Shown one piece after another: positions 51,769-60,512 of a stretch of DNA of 64,000 bases. The notes beneath the pieces were generated by a model. That model made no database searches. It worked only from the letters and a program-made list of their open reading frames with translations, and was not told where the DNA came from. The position numbers were made by a program, and so were the translations under genes. This DNA is from Sipunculus nudus. Taxonomy: Eukaryota; Annelida; Sipuncula; Golfingiida; Sipunculidae. The stretch is taken from contig CM049322.1 of NCBI GenBank assembly GCA_026874595.1, forward strand, positions 7,427,900 through 7,491,899, read 5' to 3'. Each line of letters begins with the position of its first letter. Positions within the stretch are counted from its first letter, which is position 1.

Positions 51769-52141
51769 AAAATAACATTTCAACCAGATCTATATACGTT
51801 TTCATATTTCACAACGTCCAAACAATGACACCTTTAAATGTATCAGTATTAATCAAAGATATATGATCCATAAACACGTATATATGACACGTATATATAT
51901 ATGAATATGCATATATTGTACAGCTTCAGTTTCTACAATCACATTAGCAACATGTGTAACACGTGTTACATTAATCCTCCCTGCGTCATCACAATTCTGT
52001 GTCGCTGTCTGTATCACTGTCTCCAAATATGTTGTTCCCATGATGCATAAAGGACCAAATGATCCCTTTCCGGGCTATTCAGACCAATTCCCTTTTTTTA
52101 TATCCTCACCGTATGTCCCGCACCAAATGCCTGAATACTAA

Positions 52142-52327
52142 TCATGAATAGTCCTGTGCGCTTCTGTTGAAAACAGGTTGGTCGAAAAGGTTATAAAAAT
52201 TATCGTATACCTCATGGATGCGTAAAGCGATAGCGTCACCTATTTCGTGCAGTTCTTGTATGGCGGCGCGAAGGACGTATACAGCACCACGGACTATTCT
52301 GTTGTCGACCATGTCTGTGATTGACAT
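52142..52327 (-). CDS. Small helical ORF, possible relative of the 61.6-63.8 kb family
   Basis: The 61-residue ORF starts with ATG, 57 bases downstream of a minus-strand TATAAAT (52384-52390), and is predicted all-helical. Its middle, HEIGDAIALRIHEVYDNFY, has the same spacing of D, LR, H/E and Y as DEIVLRCHNIYRDIV in the protein at 61636. It therefore may be a short paralog or fragment. It lies just beyond the stop of the FG-repeat gene on the same strand. Too short for certainty. Confidence 0.4.
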   Translation of the reverse strand: MSITDMVDNRIVRGAVYVLRAAIQELHEIGDAIALRIHEVYDNFYNLFDQPVFNRSAQDYS

Positions 52328-52383
52328 GACGTTTACTCTTCAGTGTGTCTTTATATTGTTATATATAAAATGTTATTTATCTA

Positions 52384-52390
52384 TTTATAC
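52384..52390 (-). promoter_or_regulatory. TATA box for the small helical ORF
   Basis: TATAAAT on the minus strand, in the 121-bp gap between the FG-repeat gene stop and the next ATG. Confidence 0.4.
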
Positions 52391-52448
52391 CTTTTGTTGA
52401 TGACGCAATTCCAGCACAGACAGGAAACGTGGTATCACACGCACCAGT

Positions 52449-53417
52449 TTAACGAAAGAGAATTTTGGATGGATTGCTGAATAAACCAGCTGACGAGTTA
52501 GAAGACGTCGTGGTGACAGTCTTGTTAAATGGCGAAACGAAAGTCGTACTCGCGTTGAAAGGCTGACTGAATATCGGACGTGACGTTTGTGGTGAACCAA
52601 ATACCGTACTCGCGTTGAAAGGCTGACTGAATATTGGACGTGAAGTTTGTGGTGAACCAAATACCAATGAAGGGAACGTCACAGCTGCGTTAGATGATGT
52701 ACCCAATGTGGCACCTGCGTTCGATGATGTGTTGCGTGTCGCTTCAGTGTTGATAGGTGTACCCCAGGTGGAATTTGCATTACCAAAGGACGCATTCTGA
52801 CCAAACGAAAATCCCGCCGTAGATTTACCATCACTAGCGAAGTTAAATGCAGGCGTAGTCTCTGGTTTATTTTCAGGTACGCGTGCCGGGCTATCAGCTA
52901 CCCCTGGTTTTTTATCCAGTCTCATCGCCACGCAAATGTTTCCGATGTATTGTCCATCCACGGGGAACTGACTGAATCCATCCCCATCTAAAATCCTCAT
53001 TTCCACGTTACGCTTTTGGCACAGTTTTTGTGGCAGTAGTGCGATCAAGCGTGCTTTGATTAACTCTTGGGTGCTGGTGTCTTTTCGGGCGGCTCGGACC
53101 ATGTCAGCCACAGTTGTGTTATTGCACACGAGTATCCGTTCGTCTTGGTAGTTGTACCTCACGGCGGGTGTCCCAACCAAAGGTTTGTCACCTCCATTAC
53201 TCACGGGTACAATAACATCTGGCATGTGGCGGGGCTCGGCGTATACGAGAAACACGAAGAACTGGTCATCGCAAGATAGCCATTTCATGTATTTAGCCTT
53301 GTAATAACAATCCTCCATTGTATAATAAAACGATGACAGTCCTGCATTAACGACCATGTGTAACGTCGTTTCTTGTGGCACGGCCACGTTGTGCTCTTGA
53401 GTATCGTTTGCCATCAT
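52449..53417 (-). CDS. Unrecognised protein with nucleoporin-like FG-repeat tail
   Basis: The 322-residue intronless ORF starts at tandem ATGs (53417 and 53414). Residues 1-165 look folded, with Cys, Trp and Tyr and segments such as DERILVCNNTTVADMVRAA and NVEMRILDGDGFSQFPVDG; I recognise no family. Residues 175-322 are Ser/Thr/Asn/Pro-rich and disordered. They contain FSFGQ, SFGN and two exact 20-residue copies starting VFGSPQTSRPIFSQPF, encoded by a 60-bp DNA repeat at about 52546-52665, plus a decayed third. FG motifs in such a context bind nuclear transport receptors in nucleoporins, so a role at nuclear pores or in using import is plausible but inferred. A TTATATAT lies 39-46 bases upstream. 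Neighbours on the same strand are equally compact. Confidence 0.65.
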   Translation of the reverse strand: MMANDTQEHNVAVPQETTLHMVVNAGLSSFYYTMEDCYYKAKYMKWLSCDDQFFVFLVYAEPRHMPDVIVPVSNGGDKPLVGTPAVRYNYQDERILVCNNTTVADMVRAARKDTSTQELIKARLIALLPQKLCQKRNVEMRILDGDGFSQFPVDGQYIGNICVAMRLDKKPGVADSPARVPENKPETTPAFNFASDGKSTAGFSFGQNASFGNANSTWGTPINTEATRNTSSNAGATLGTSSNAAVTFPSLVFGSPQTSRPIFSQPFNASTVFGSPQTSRPIFSQPFNASTTFVSPFNKTVTTTSSNSSAGLFSNPSKILFR

Positions 53418-53455
53418 GTTGCCAACTGTCTAGACTGTAGACAAACGCACCATTA

Positions 53456-53463
53456 TTATATAT
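53456..53463 (-). promoter_or_regulatory. TATA box of the FG-repeat gene
   Basis: ATATATAA on the minus strand about 40 bases upstream of the first ATG, the same short spacing as in the neighbouring genes. Confidence 0.5.
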
Positions 53464-53678
53464 TTCTTACGCAGGCACGTGATCGGTATTGACAAATAGT
53501 TTGGTGTCACATGAACCCAATTTTTGATAAACAGATTGTAAAGAAAACAACATGTATTACTGGGATTTAAGGCATTTATAAAGATCGTCTGTGACGTCAC
53601 ACTTTCCATCAGCCAATCAAATCAAGGAATAGTACCTGTTCATGATAACAGAAGAAACTCATGTACAAAAAGCATGTA

Positions 53679-53752
53679 GTCCCTGTGGCGCAATCGGTTA
53701 GCGCGTCCGGCTGTTAATCGGGAGGTTGGTGGTTCGAACCCACCCAGGGACG
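53679..53752 (+). tRNA. tRNA-Asn (GUU)
   Basis: The 74-nt sequence folds fully. The acceptor stem is GTCCCTG/CAGGGAC with discriminator G, the D stem is GCGC/GCGC, the anticodon loop is CTGTTAA with GTT at 53713-53715, and the T arm is GGTGG-TTCGAAC-CCACC. There is no intron and no encoded CCA. Box A and box B are intact. It lies between the FG-repeat gene and the zinc-ribbon family, on the opposite strand. Confidence 0.93.
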
Positions 53753-53763
53753 TTATACATGTT

Positions 53764-54993
53764 TTATGTCCCTATGCCACCCGTTCCTGTTTTTCTTCGT
53801 CCAGAGTCTTGCCTGCGAACAAACGGGGAGTAAGGGCACATGGTGCCAGACAGGTCCCTGAGTGGGTAGTCTTCGATAATGTACCCAAGCAACTTTGAAA
53901 CCTGCCAAGCCGCCAACGATATCGTTGTCGCAGTGTCGGTTTGTATCTTAGCATAGTACCCGCAGGCTCCGACATCAACATGTTTTAAAGACCCGTAAAA
54001 CGTGATTGTCCCATCAGGATGCATTGACAAGTGCAAAACATGGTCATCGTCACAAACCCACCGTTCATAGAGAAACATTGCGGTGACGCTGCGGTTTTCT
54101 CGTTGAGCAATCAACAGCAAAGCGTTGAGATTGCTACTCAGAAATTCGTCCTCAAACATGACTAGCATACCCGGCACGTTTAACACATTGTGACTTTCTG
54201 TCTCACATTCGTAACTTTCACGGGTACCCGTCTTCGCCTATCGCACTGCCTGTTCTCCTACCATCTTGTGTTCACAAGACACAGCAGGAGGCCTCCATGG
54301 CGTGCAGATAAAGCATACTTTCTGGTAATCGGATATCACGTTATCCAGAAGCTGGCACAGTTCCACTGTTGTCAGGGAGATCGCGGTTTCGTGGTCAACC
54401 ACAACGTCTCCCTTAAATGATTCGTTGTTCTTGTCTAAGCGCGCGTGGAACGAGACTGTTCCAAATGTGTCCATTGTGATATGCACAGATTCACCAAGTC
54501 CCTCATCAATGTCGTATATCCAGCCTGTAACACTGCCGCCTACTTTTAGGGCCTCATTGAGTAACAGGTCTAAATATTTGGCAAGTTTTTTCCACACGAA
54601 AACCCAACCTCCGACGTGTACGTGCTCTGTGCCTTGTTCCAAAATTACAGTATCGCCTCGGACGGCCCACGGCCTCCATTTGAAACATTTGCCCTGCCCT
54701 ACTTGATATGTTATAACCTTTGCGAACTGTTCCGTCAGTTCCGTCTCGTCACACGTGGGGCAGTACCACTTGAATGTGACACGGTCGTCGGGGACTGTAA
54801 TGCCCGGAGATGTTTGACATTTCTGGCACGCTCTCACAAGTATGCGTTCTCGCCATTGCAATCCCATCTCTCGCAACCTGTCCTGAAAGTACATCCCGTC
54901 TGACGGTTCGTATCTCCCCGGGTTGCGGGGCCGACCTGCGTCAGGACTCGGGATCTCCGGGGAACTGCATCGGTCTCCACATGTATTCCCCAT
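53764..54993 (-). pseudogene. Two-module zinc-ribbon-like family, copy 1 (short, in-frame TAG)
   Basis: From the ATG at 54993 a 251-residue frame encodes the N-terminal module: SDGMYFQDRLREMG, the four-cysteine site CQKC and CPTCDETE, WRPWAVRGDTVILEQG, a long helical part, and LHITMD-type and GTVSF motifs. It stops at a TAG (54238-54240). The same frame then stays open for 157 more codons to 53764 and encodes the second half of the C-terminal module (NVPGMLVMFEDEF, LSMHPDGTITFYG, DYPLRDLSGTM). Compared with copies 2 and 3, it lacks the four-cysteine part of module two. It is either a decayed copy or two products linked by stop readthrough. Its promoter block matches copy 2. Confidence 0.65.
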
Positions 54994-55025
54994 CTTGTCT
55001 GAACGGCTGTGCCTGGAACGCCGTT

Positions 55026-55032
55026 TTATATA
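55026..55032 (-). promoter_or_regulatory. TATA box and shared promoter block, copy 1
   Basis: Minus strand TATATAAAA preceded by GAGGAGACG and followed by CCAGGCA; the TATA element ends 33 bases before the ATG at 54993. Confidence 0.6.
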
Positions 55033-55232
55033 CGCACCGTCTCCTCAGCAACCAGCACCTCCCCCCCCCCCTTTGATACCCATGTGTGTTTGTTATTGTA
55101 CGTGCCCCGTGTATCACCAGAACAGCGGGTGGCATGACGGATATATGTTTGTATATGTACAAACGTGTACGGTACCTGCAGGTTCCGATAACACGTCCGG
55201 GGTATGAAATCATATGACAACATTCCGCGTTT

Positions 55233-56807
55233 TTAACTGACCTCATCCATCTGCCCTTCTTCGTACTTTTCAACCTCAGTTTTCTCAGGGAACAACCGAG
55301 GGTAAGTGTACATCGTACCCGACAAATCTATCGGCGGGTAGTTACTGATCACACACTCCAGTAATGATACAACATCCCATGCCTTGAGCGGTATCGCATT
55401 CAAAGTGTCGGTTTGTATCATCGTCTGTATCTCGTCGCGGAAGTTGATATACAGCGTTTCCAAAGGTCCATAAAACGTTACGGTACCGTCTGGGTCCATC
55501 GAGATGTGAAGGTCGTGCACTTGATCATGGTTTATCCGATTATAGCGGAACACTGCGTTCATACGACAGTTTTCCTTTTGAGCGGCCAGGAGCAAAACGT
55601 CTAAATCGCCGGTCAGAATATTATCCTCCAACATGGCGAGCATTCCTGGTACTTGTACCTCGTCTTCTGTTACGAGCGTGACTTTGTCTTTGAAACGCAG
55701 ATACGGTTTCCATCTAAGGTGTATCCACCAATCCCAGGGGGGTTTGCAGTATACCCAAATCGAGGTGTCGGTGCCATGCGGTAGGAAGCCGATTGTTCTC
55801 TCACGTGTGAACAGATACTCCAACTCACTCTGGTCGCATATAGGGCAGTATTCCTGTACGCCATCAAACACATTTTCATAATCCGGGTTGCACGTCTTGC
55901 AGGGAATCACTATCATCTTCTCGCGGTCGTAAAACATATCATACCCTCGTACATTATCTCGAAAGAACATGCCGTCAGAAGGTACGACACCGTCTGATGG
56001 TCCGCCCTCACTGTCAACACCAGCTTCAGTAGTATCACCCGTGTTCGCGTGGGCATGCTGCCCTTGGGATTCCGTCACTGTGTCTACGATGTTGTCATAA
56101 GACACCGCCGGAGGTTTCTTGCCGTAAATGACTACATTCTGGTAATCGGTGATCACGTGCTCCAACAGCTGAAACAGTACTTCTGTCGTCAGCGATATCG
56201 CTTTCTCCTTGTGGACAGCCACCTGCATGGTGAAACACGCGTCGTCCTTGTTAATGCGGTCGAAGAATGACACAGTGCCATACGGGTCCATCTGGATATG
56301 CAAGGACTCACAGATACCCTGAAAACGTGGGTATATCCAACCGGTCACGCTGCGGTTCGCTTTTTGAGCCTCGCATAGAATCATGTCGAGATGTTCAACC
56401 AGGGCCCGCAACACGGAACCGAAGCCTTCCACGTGGATTGTCTTGTCTCCGTGTCGAAACAACACTGTATCTTCTGGACGTAACAACGGTCTCCACGTAA
56501 ACGTTATCCCTTGCCCCAAATCGTAGGTTTTCTCGTTTGTGAACAGTGCCATCACTTCTGTCTCTTGACACGTGGGGCAATATATCCTTGCATGGTCGTG
56601 GTTGGAACGGTAAAGGTAATCGTCTGCACACATTGAGCATTTGTCTACAATTATGTGTTGTTCCCGCCACCTGACTCCCCTTTGTCGTAACACTTTACCA
56701 AAGAAAGCCCCGCCGGATGGCGCGAAACGGTAAGTGTTACCCGGAGGACCAGTGAAAATACTGATAACCTCCTGGCGATGGCGTGTGTCTGCACGGAGGC
56801 CCCCCAT
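55233..56807 (-). CDS. Two-module zinc-ribbon-like family, copy 2
   Basis: I place the start at the ATG at 56807 because it aligns with the copy 3 start (MG, then a shared RHRQ and FTGPPGN) and sits 30 bases below the TATA box. An upstream in-frame start at 56864 would lie above the TATA box. The protein has 524 residues. Module one (about 1-245) has the four-cysteine site CSMC and CPTCQETE, then FTWRPLLRPEDTVLFRHGD and LHIQMDPYGTVSF. After a Ser/Asp-rich linker, module two (about 290-500) repeats the order: SDGMFFRDNVRG, CKTC, CPICDQSELEYLFT, RWKPYLRFKDKV, VPGMLAMLED, LHISMDPDGTVTFYG. The modules are an ancient internal duplication. The protein is probably soluble; no signal peptide or membrane segment. 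Function unknown; no family recognised. Confidence 0.75.
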   Translation of the reverse strand: MGGLRADTRHRQEVISIFTGPPGNTYRFAPSGGAFFGKVLRQRGVRWREQHIIVDKCSMCADDYLYRSNHDHARIYCPTCQETEVMALFTNEKTYDLGQGITFTWRPLLRPEDTVLFRHGDKTIHVEGFGSVLRALVEHLDMILCEAQKANRSVTGWIYPRFQGICESLHIQMDPYGTVSFFDRINKDDACFTMQVAVHKEKAISLTTEVLFQLLEHVITDYQNVVIYGKKPPAVSYDNIVDTVTESQGQHAHANTGDTTEAGVDSEGGPSDGVVPSDGMFFRDNVRGYDMFYDREKMIVIPCKTCNPDYENVFDGVQEYCPICDQSELEYLFTRERTIGFLPHGTDTSIWVYCKPPWDWWIHLRWKPYLRFKDKVTLVTEDEVQVPGMLAMLEDNILTGDLDVLLLAAQKENCRMNAVFRYNRINHDQVHDLHISMDPDGTVTFYGPLETLYINFRDEIQTMIQTDTLNAIPLKAWDVVSLLECVISNYPPIDLSGTMYTYPRLFPEKTEVEKYEEGQMDEVS

Positions 56808-56837
56808 CGTATATGCCCAGCGATGCCTGGGACAGCG

Positions 56838-56845
56838 TTTATATA
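56838..56845 (-). promoter_or_regulatory. TATA box and shared promoter block, copy 2
   Basis: Minus-strand TATATAAA, preceded by GAGGAGACG and followed by CCAGGCA, as in copy 1; 30 bases above the ATG at 56807. Confidence 0.6.
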
Positions 56846-57195
56846 CGTGGCGTCTCCTCAACAACCCGCTCCACTCTCCAACTCAACATCACTGTCCCGC
56901 CGTCACTAAATATATAGACCTCGTCATTTGTGAGTCACGTGCTCCAGAGTTGTTCCACATAACCTGCTGACACATGTGGTTCACGACACGTCTCAGATTA
57001 CGCAAGGCCTCTCCTTCACCTCCGATGAACCGTCTGCCGCATGCTGCGTTACATATTCCGTGTACACAAACGTGTACAGTACATGTTGGTTCCGATATGA
57101 CTTCCCCTTAATTAATAGTCCTCATTCATCTTCTCATCATCATCGTCAGTATCGTCATCGTCAGTATCGTCATCAATTATCTGTTCTTCTTCGTC

Positions 57196-58737
57196 CTATT
57201 CAGCCTGTTCCCGAGGATAAGTGTACATCGCACCCGACAAGTCTCTCGGCGGGTAGCGCCTGATCACTGTGTTAAGTAATGATACAACATCCCATGCCTT
57301 GATCGATAGCGCATTCAAAATGTCGGTTTGTATGGTCTCCTGTACCCCGCCGGTGTCGATGATATACCGCGTTACCAAAGGTCCATAAAACGTTACCATA
57401 CCGTCCGGGTCCATCGAGAGTTGAAGTTCGTGCATTTGATCATGGTTTATCTGTTTATAGCGGAACAGTGCGTTTATACGACAGTTTTCCTTTTCAGCGG
57501 CCAGGAGCAAAACATCCAAATCGCCGGTCAGAATATTATCCTCCAGCATGGCGAGCATTCCCGGTACTTGTACATCTTTGTTCTGTCCTGTCAACCTTAC
57601 CTTGCCCTGAAAACGCTTGTACCGTATCCAGTTGAAGTATATCAAATCAGAGACGGGGGTGCCATACGGTTGGAAGTTGAAGCGTTCCTCAAGTGTGAAC
57701 AGATAGTCCAACTCACTCTGGTCGCATATAGGGCAGTATTCCTGTACGCCATCACACACAGGTTCGTAATCCACGTTGCACATCTCGCATTGTTTCACTA
57801 TCATCTCCTCGCGGTCGTAAAGCATGCCATGCCCTCGTACATGACCTCGAAAGAACCTGCCGTCAGAAGGCACGACACCGTCTGATGGTCCGACCTCACT
57901 GTCAACACCAGCTTCAGTAGTATCACCCGTGTTCGCGTGGGCATGCTGCACTGGGGATTCCGTCACTGCGTCTACAGTGTTGTCATAAGACACCGGCGGA
58001 GGTTCCCAGTTGTAAATGGTTACATCCTGGTAATCGGTGATCACGTGCTCCAACAGTTTGAACAGTACTTCTGTCGTCAGCGATATCGCCTTATCCCTGT
58101 GGGCCGCCACCTGCATTGTGAAGCGCGCATTGTCCTTGTTAATGCGGTCGTAGAATGACACAGTGCCATAAGGGTCCATCTGGATATGCAAGGACTTACA
58201 TATACCGAGATACAGTGGGTATATCCAACCGGTCACGCTGCGGTTAACCTTTTGAGCCTCAGATAGCATCCTGTCGAGAGTTACTACCAGAGTCAACCGC
58301 AACAGGGAACCGAAGCCTTCCACGTGGATTGTCTTGTCTCCGTGTCGAAACAACACTGTATCTCCTGGACGTAACAACGGTCTCCACGTAAACGTTATCC
58401 CTTGCCCCAAATCGTAGGTTTTCTCGTTTGTGAACAGTGCCCTCAGTTCTGTCTCTTGACACGTGGGGCAATATTTCCGTTCCGGGACGTGTTGGGGATG
58501 GTAATTGGGATGGTAATGGTAATCGTGTATATAGTCTGAATCGTCTCCATTGTCTGCACACATTGAGCATTCGTCTACAACTATGTGTTCTTCTCGCCAC
58601 GTCACTCCCCTCTGTCGTAACCTGTTAGAAAAGAAATTCCCATCGGAAGGCATAAAACGGTAACTGTTACCCGGTGGACCAGTGAAAAGACTGAGGACAT
58701 CCTGGCGATGGCGTATGTATGCTAGGCGATCCCCCAT
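57196..58737 (-). CDS. Two-module zinc-ribbon-like family, copy 3
   Basis: The 513-residue protein is closely similar to copy 2 over its length. Module one holds Cys57/Cys60 (CSMC) and Cys90/Cys93 (CPTC), with a His-rich insertion between them (residues 67-86, seven His) that the other copies lack. Module two has CEMC and CPICDQSELDYLFT, then VPGMLAMLEDNILTGDLDV and LSMDPDGMVTFYG. The ORF ends at a TAG (57196-57198), but the frame continues for 27 codons, 18 of them Asp or Glu, to a TAA at 57112-57114. Copy 2 ends without a stop there and with a moderately acidic tail. The promoter keeps CCAGGCA, but the TATA is replaced by an AT-rich palindrome (GTTAACAATTAAC). Function unknown. Confidence 0.75.
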   Translation of the reverse strand: MGDRLAYIRHRQDVLSLFTGPPGNSYRFMPSDGNFFSNRLRQRGVTWREEHIVVDECSMCADNGDDSDYIHDYHYHPNYHPQHVPERKYCPTCQETELRALFTNEKTYDLGQGITFTWRPLLRPGDTVLFRHGDKTIHVEGFGSLLRLTLVVTLDRMLSEAQKVNRSVTGWIYPLYLGICKSLHIQMDPYGTVSFYDRINKDNARFTMQVAAHRDKAISLTTEVLFKLLEHVITDYQDVTIYNWEPPPVSYDNTVDAVTESPVQHAHANTGDTTEAGVDSEVGPSDGVVPSDGRFFRGHVRGHGMLYDREEMIVKQCEMCNVDYEPVCDGVQEYCPICDQSELDYLFTLEERFNFQPYGTPVSDLIYFNWIRYKRFQGKVRLTGQNKDVQVPGMLAMLEDNILTGDLDVLLLAAEKENCRINALFRYKQINHDQMHELQLSMDPDGMVTFYGPLVTRYIIDTGGVQETIQTDILNALSIKAWDVVSLLNTVIRRYPPRDLSGAMYTYPREQAE

Positions 58738-58763
58738 CGTGTATGTTGGGCGCTGCCTGGCCC

Positions 58764-58776
58764 GTTAACAATTAAC
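58764..58776 (-). promoter_or_regulatory. AT-rich palindrome in place of the TATA box, copy 3
   Basis: GTTAACAATTAAC lies 27-39 bases above the ATG at 58737, where copies 1 and 2 have TATATAAA. The adjoining CCAGGCA box is kept. Confidence 0.4.
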
Positions 58777-58984
58777 GGTCGATCACGCAGAGCCTGACAC
58801 CAGACCGTGGATACTTATTAACCCAAATAATGTTACATATATGAGACAAGGCAGGGCTTGAATGACATGTGTGAGTCACGTGTGCCCACATAGTTCATAA
58901 GAAATACGATGACGCATTCCTTGTTTTTTTGTTTCGTGTCCCTTTTATTACATAAGTGTCATAATGTCCGGGTCTGATGTGAAA

Positions 58985-59095
58985 GTCCCCGTGGCGTAAC
59001 GGGCTAATTCAAACTTTCCTACCTGGACCAATAGTTTGTACTTGCAGTTCCGGCAAGGTTAAGTTCGGATCCGGGTTCGAATCCCGGCGGTGACA
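58985..59095 (+). other. tRNA-like element with a long internal insertion
   Basis: Ends resemble a tRNA: GTCCCCG at the 5' side pairs with CGGTGAC (one mismatch), and CCGGG-TTCGAAT-CCCGG is a perfect T arm with box B. The 5' part has a box-A-like TGGCGTAACGGGCTA. Between these lie about 55 extra bases, and the only anticodon-like stem (CTTGC/GCAAG) has a loop lacking U33. Candidates are a tRNA pseudogene, an intron-bearing tRNA of odd form, or a SINE head. Confidence 0.5.
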
Positions 59096-59389
59096 TTCAC
59101 TTTTGTCTAATATATATTTCATATACGTGTGTGTCGGTTGAAATTAATGTTTATGAGGTAAATATACAAAACATCCCTCACGTATCTGCAAGATCAACAA
59201 CAGATATTTCGTGGTGTTACGATTATGTATATAATATATAATAATATGTAAATATATATATACATATCTCATTGTGTTCAGATGACAACAGATAAGGCGA
59301 CCCGGGACGAACCCGAGTTCACATGACTCATCAATACGTGTTATCCAACCGTCACTTCCTGTCGTCTGACCCCATGTGACCCGGCACTT

Positions 59390-60290
59390 CCGTTCACGAC
59401 CCTTCACACTTCCTCACTTCCGGTCCAACACCACCCTACGTACCCGCACCGGAAGTCCCATTTACTCAATGGTTAAGCGTGACCCCAAAGTGTGACCCCG
59501 ATCACGACTGCCGGGTGTAAAGCAGACTTCCGGTACATGCGCTGTCAGCTCATTGGTCAGGTCAGGTCACGTGGTGTGCACTCAGTCCGCTCATTGGTCA
59601 GGTCTCATTCACAACAATCAAACACGCGCTGTCCACGTGGTCTATTGCATGATCCCCGACCCATTCGTCCACACATTTCAAACCTGTTTTTAAACCTTTT
59701 TCTCTCACGTTTTCTTCCGGATTGGCATCATATCCCACTTTACTCACATAACTGGACAATTATGCAAGATTTCACCATCATCGCCTTATTAACATCACTA
59801 CAACAACTCATTTAAATCCTGAAGCGGTGCACAACCGGAAGTACTATTCTACCGGAAGTTGGGCACACCCGCACCCGGCACCTCGACCCTCGACGCTTCG
59901 CCATGAATAAATTAGTGTGTGCGATTTCGGGCCCGCGTGCCGGGGAGGGTGGTGTGCGATTTCGGGCCCGCGTGCCGGGGAGGGTGGTGCATGTGTGTGA
60001 GCGATGATAAGGGTGTTTGATTTTTTACCCCCCCCCCCGGGTAAAAATTTTCAAGATGGTGGATGCATGTATGTGTAAGGAGAGCGTTGATTGGTTGGGG
60101 AGATGTAAGAAAGGATTTGATTGGTTATGCAGTGGAGTGACGTCACAGTAAGCGGAAACCAACGGGGAGGTAAAATAACGATGTAACGGTGGTGTAGGTG
60201 TATCCGGCGGAAACGACAGGGGGTGGTTTGTTTGAAATTGTGTGTGTGACGTCACAGGAGAAATAAGGTATATAAGGAGGTAGTTTGGAC
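59390..60290 (+). promoter_or_regulatory. Regulatory region: ETS, CCAAT and CRE motifs ahead of the helical-protein genes
   Basis: ETS-type CCGGAAGT/ACTTCCGG sites are at 59416-59424, 59448-59456, 59526-59534, 59714-59720, 59834-59842 and 59851-59859. ATTGG (inverted CCAAT) occurs in two CTCATTGGTCAGGTC copies near 59542 and 59593, and again near 60090 and 60119. Palindromic TGACGTCA (CRE) is at 60138-60145 and 60248-60255. A 35-bp GC-rich tandem duplication spans 59918-59988 (TGCGATTTCGGGCCCGCG). The region is GC-rich with many CpGs. Confidence 0.55.
60269..60276 (+). promoter_or_regulatory. TATA box for the leader exon
   Basis: TATATAAG lies 13 bases downstream of a perfect CRE, placing a transcription start near 60300. 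Confidence 0.55.
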
Positions 60291-60299
60291 GGAGTAAAG

Positions 60300-60460
60300 T
60301 CAGACTCTGGTTTTGACTGGTACTAGTACTGGTAATAACTACACTTTGGATATATAGAAGCCGTCGTTGTGTTGAGAGACAAACAGCTACAGAAAGCAAG
60401 TTGAAGCAAAGATTTGAAAGTTTGTTGAAGATTTGAGTTTGTGACAAAACAACAATACCG
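60300..60460 (+). other. Predicted non-coding leader exon
   Basis: From the predicted start to a donor CCG|GTAGGT at 60460/60461. There is no good coding start within it. The matching acceptor TTACAG|G is at 61628-61629, six bases before the ATG of the first helical-protein gene, giving a predicted intron of 1,169 bases. Confidence 0.4.
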
Positions 60461-60512
60461 GTAGGTGTATTTTGTAATTGGTGTTGTTTTCGAACAAAAA
60501 TGATGTCACACC

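Noticed and set aside
57937-58158. Separate plus-strand gene between modules of copy 3
   Set aside because: Exact antisense of the linker and end of module one, mirrored at 56049-56270 in copy 2; a shadow frame.
53067-58628. Numerous plus-strand open frames opposite the zinc-ribbon-like and FG-repeat genes
   Set aside because: They are antisense shadows: they recur at the same place in each paralog only because the minus-strand genes are similar, and show no domain features of their own.
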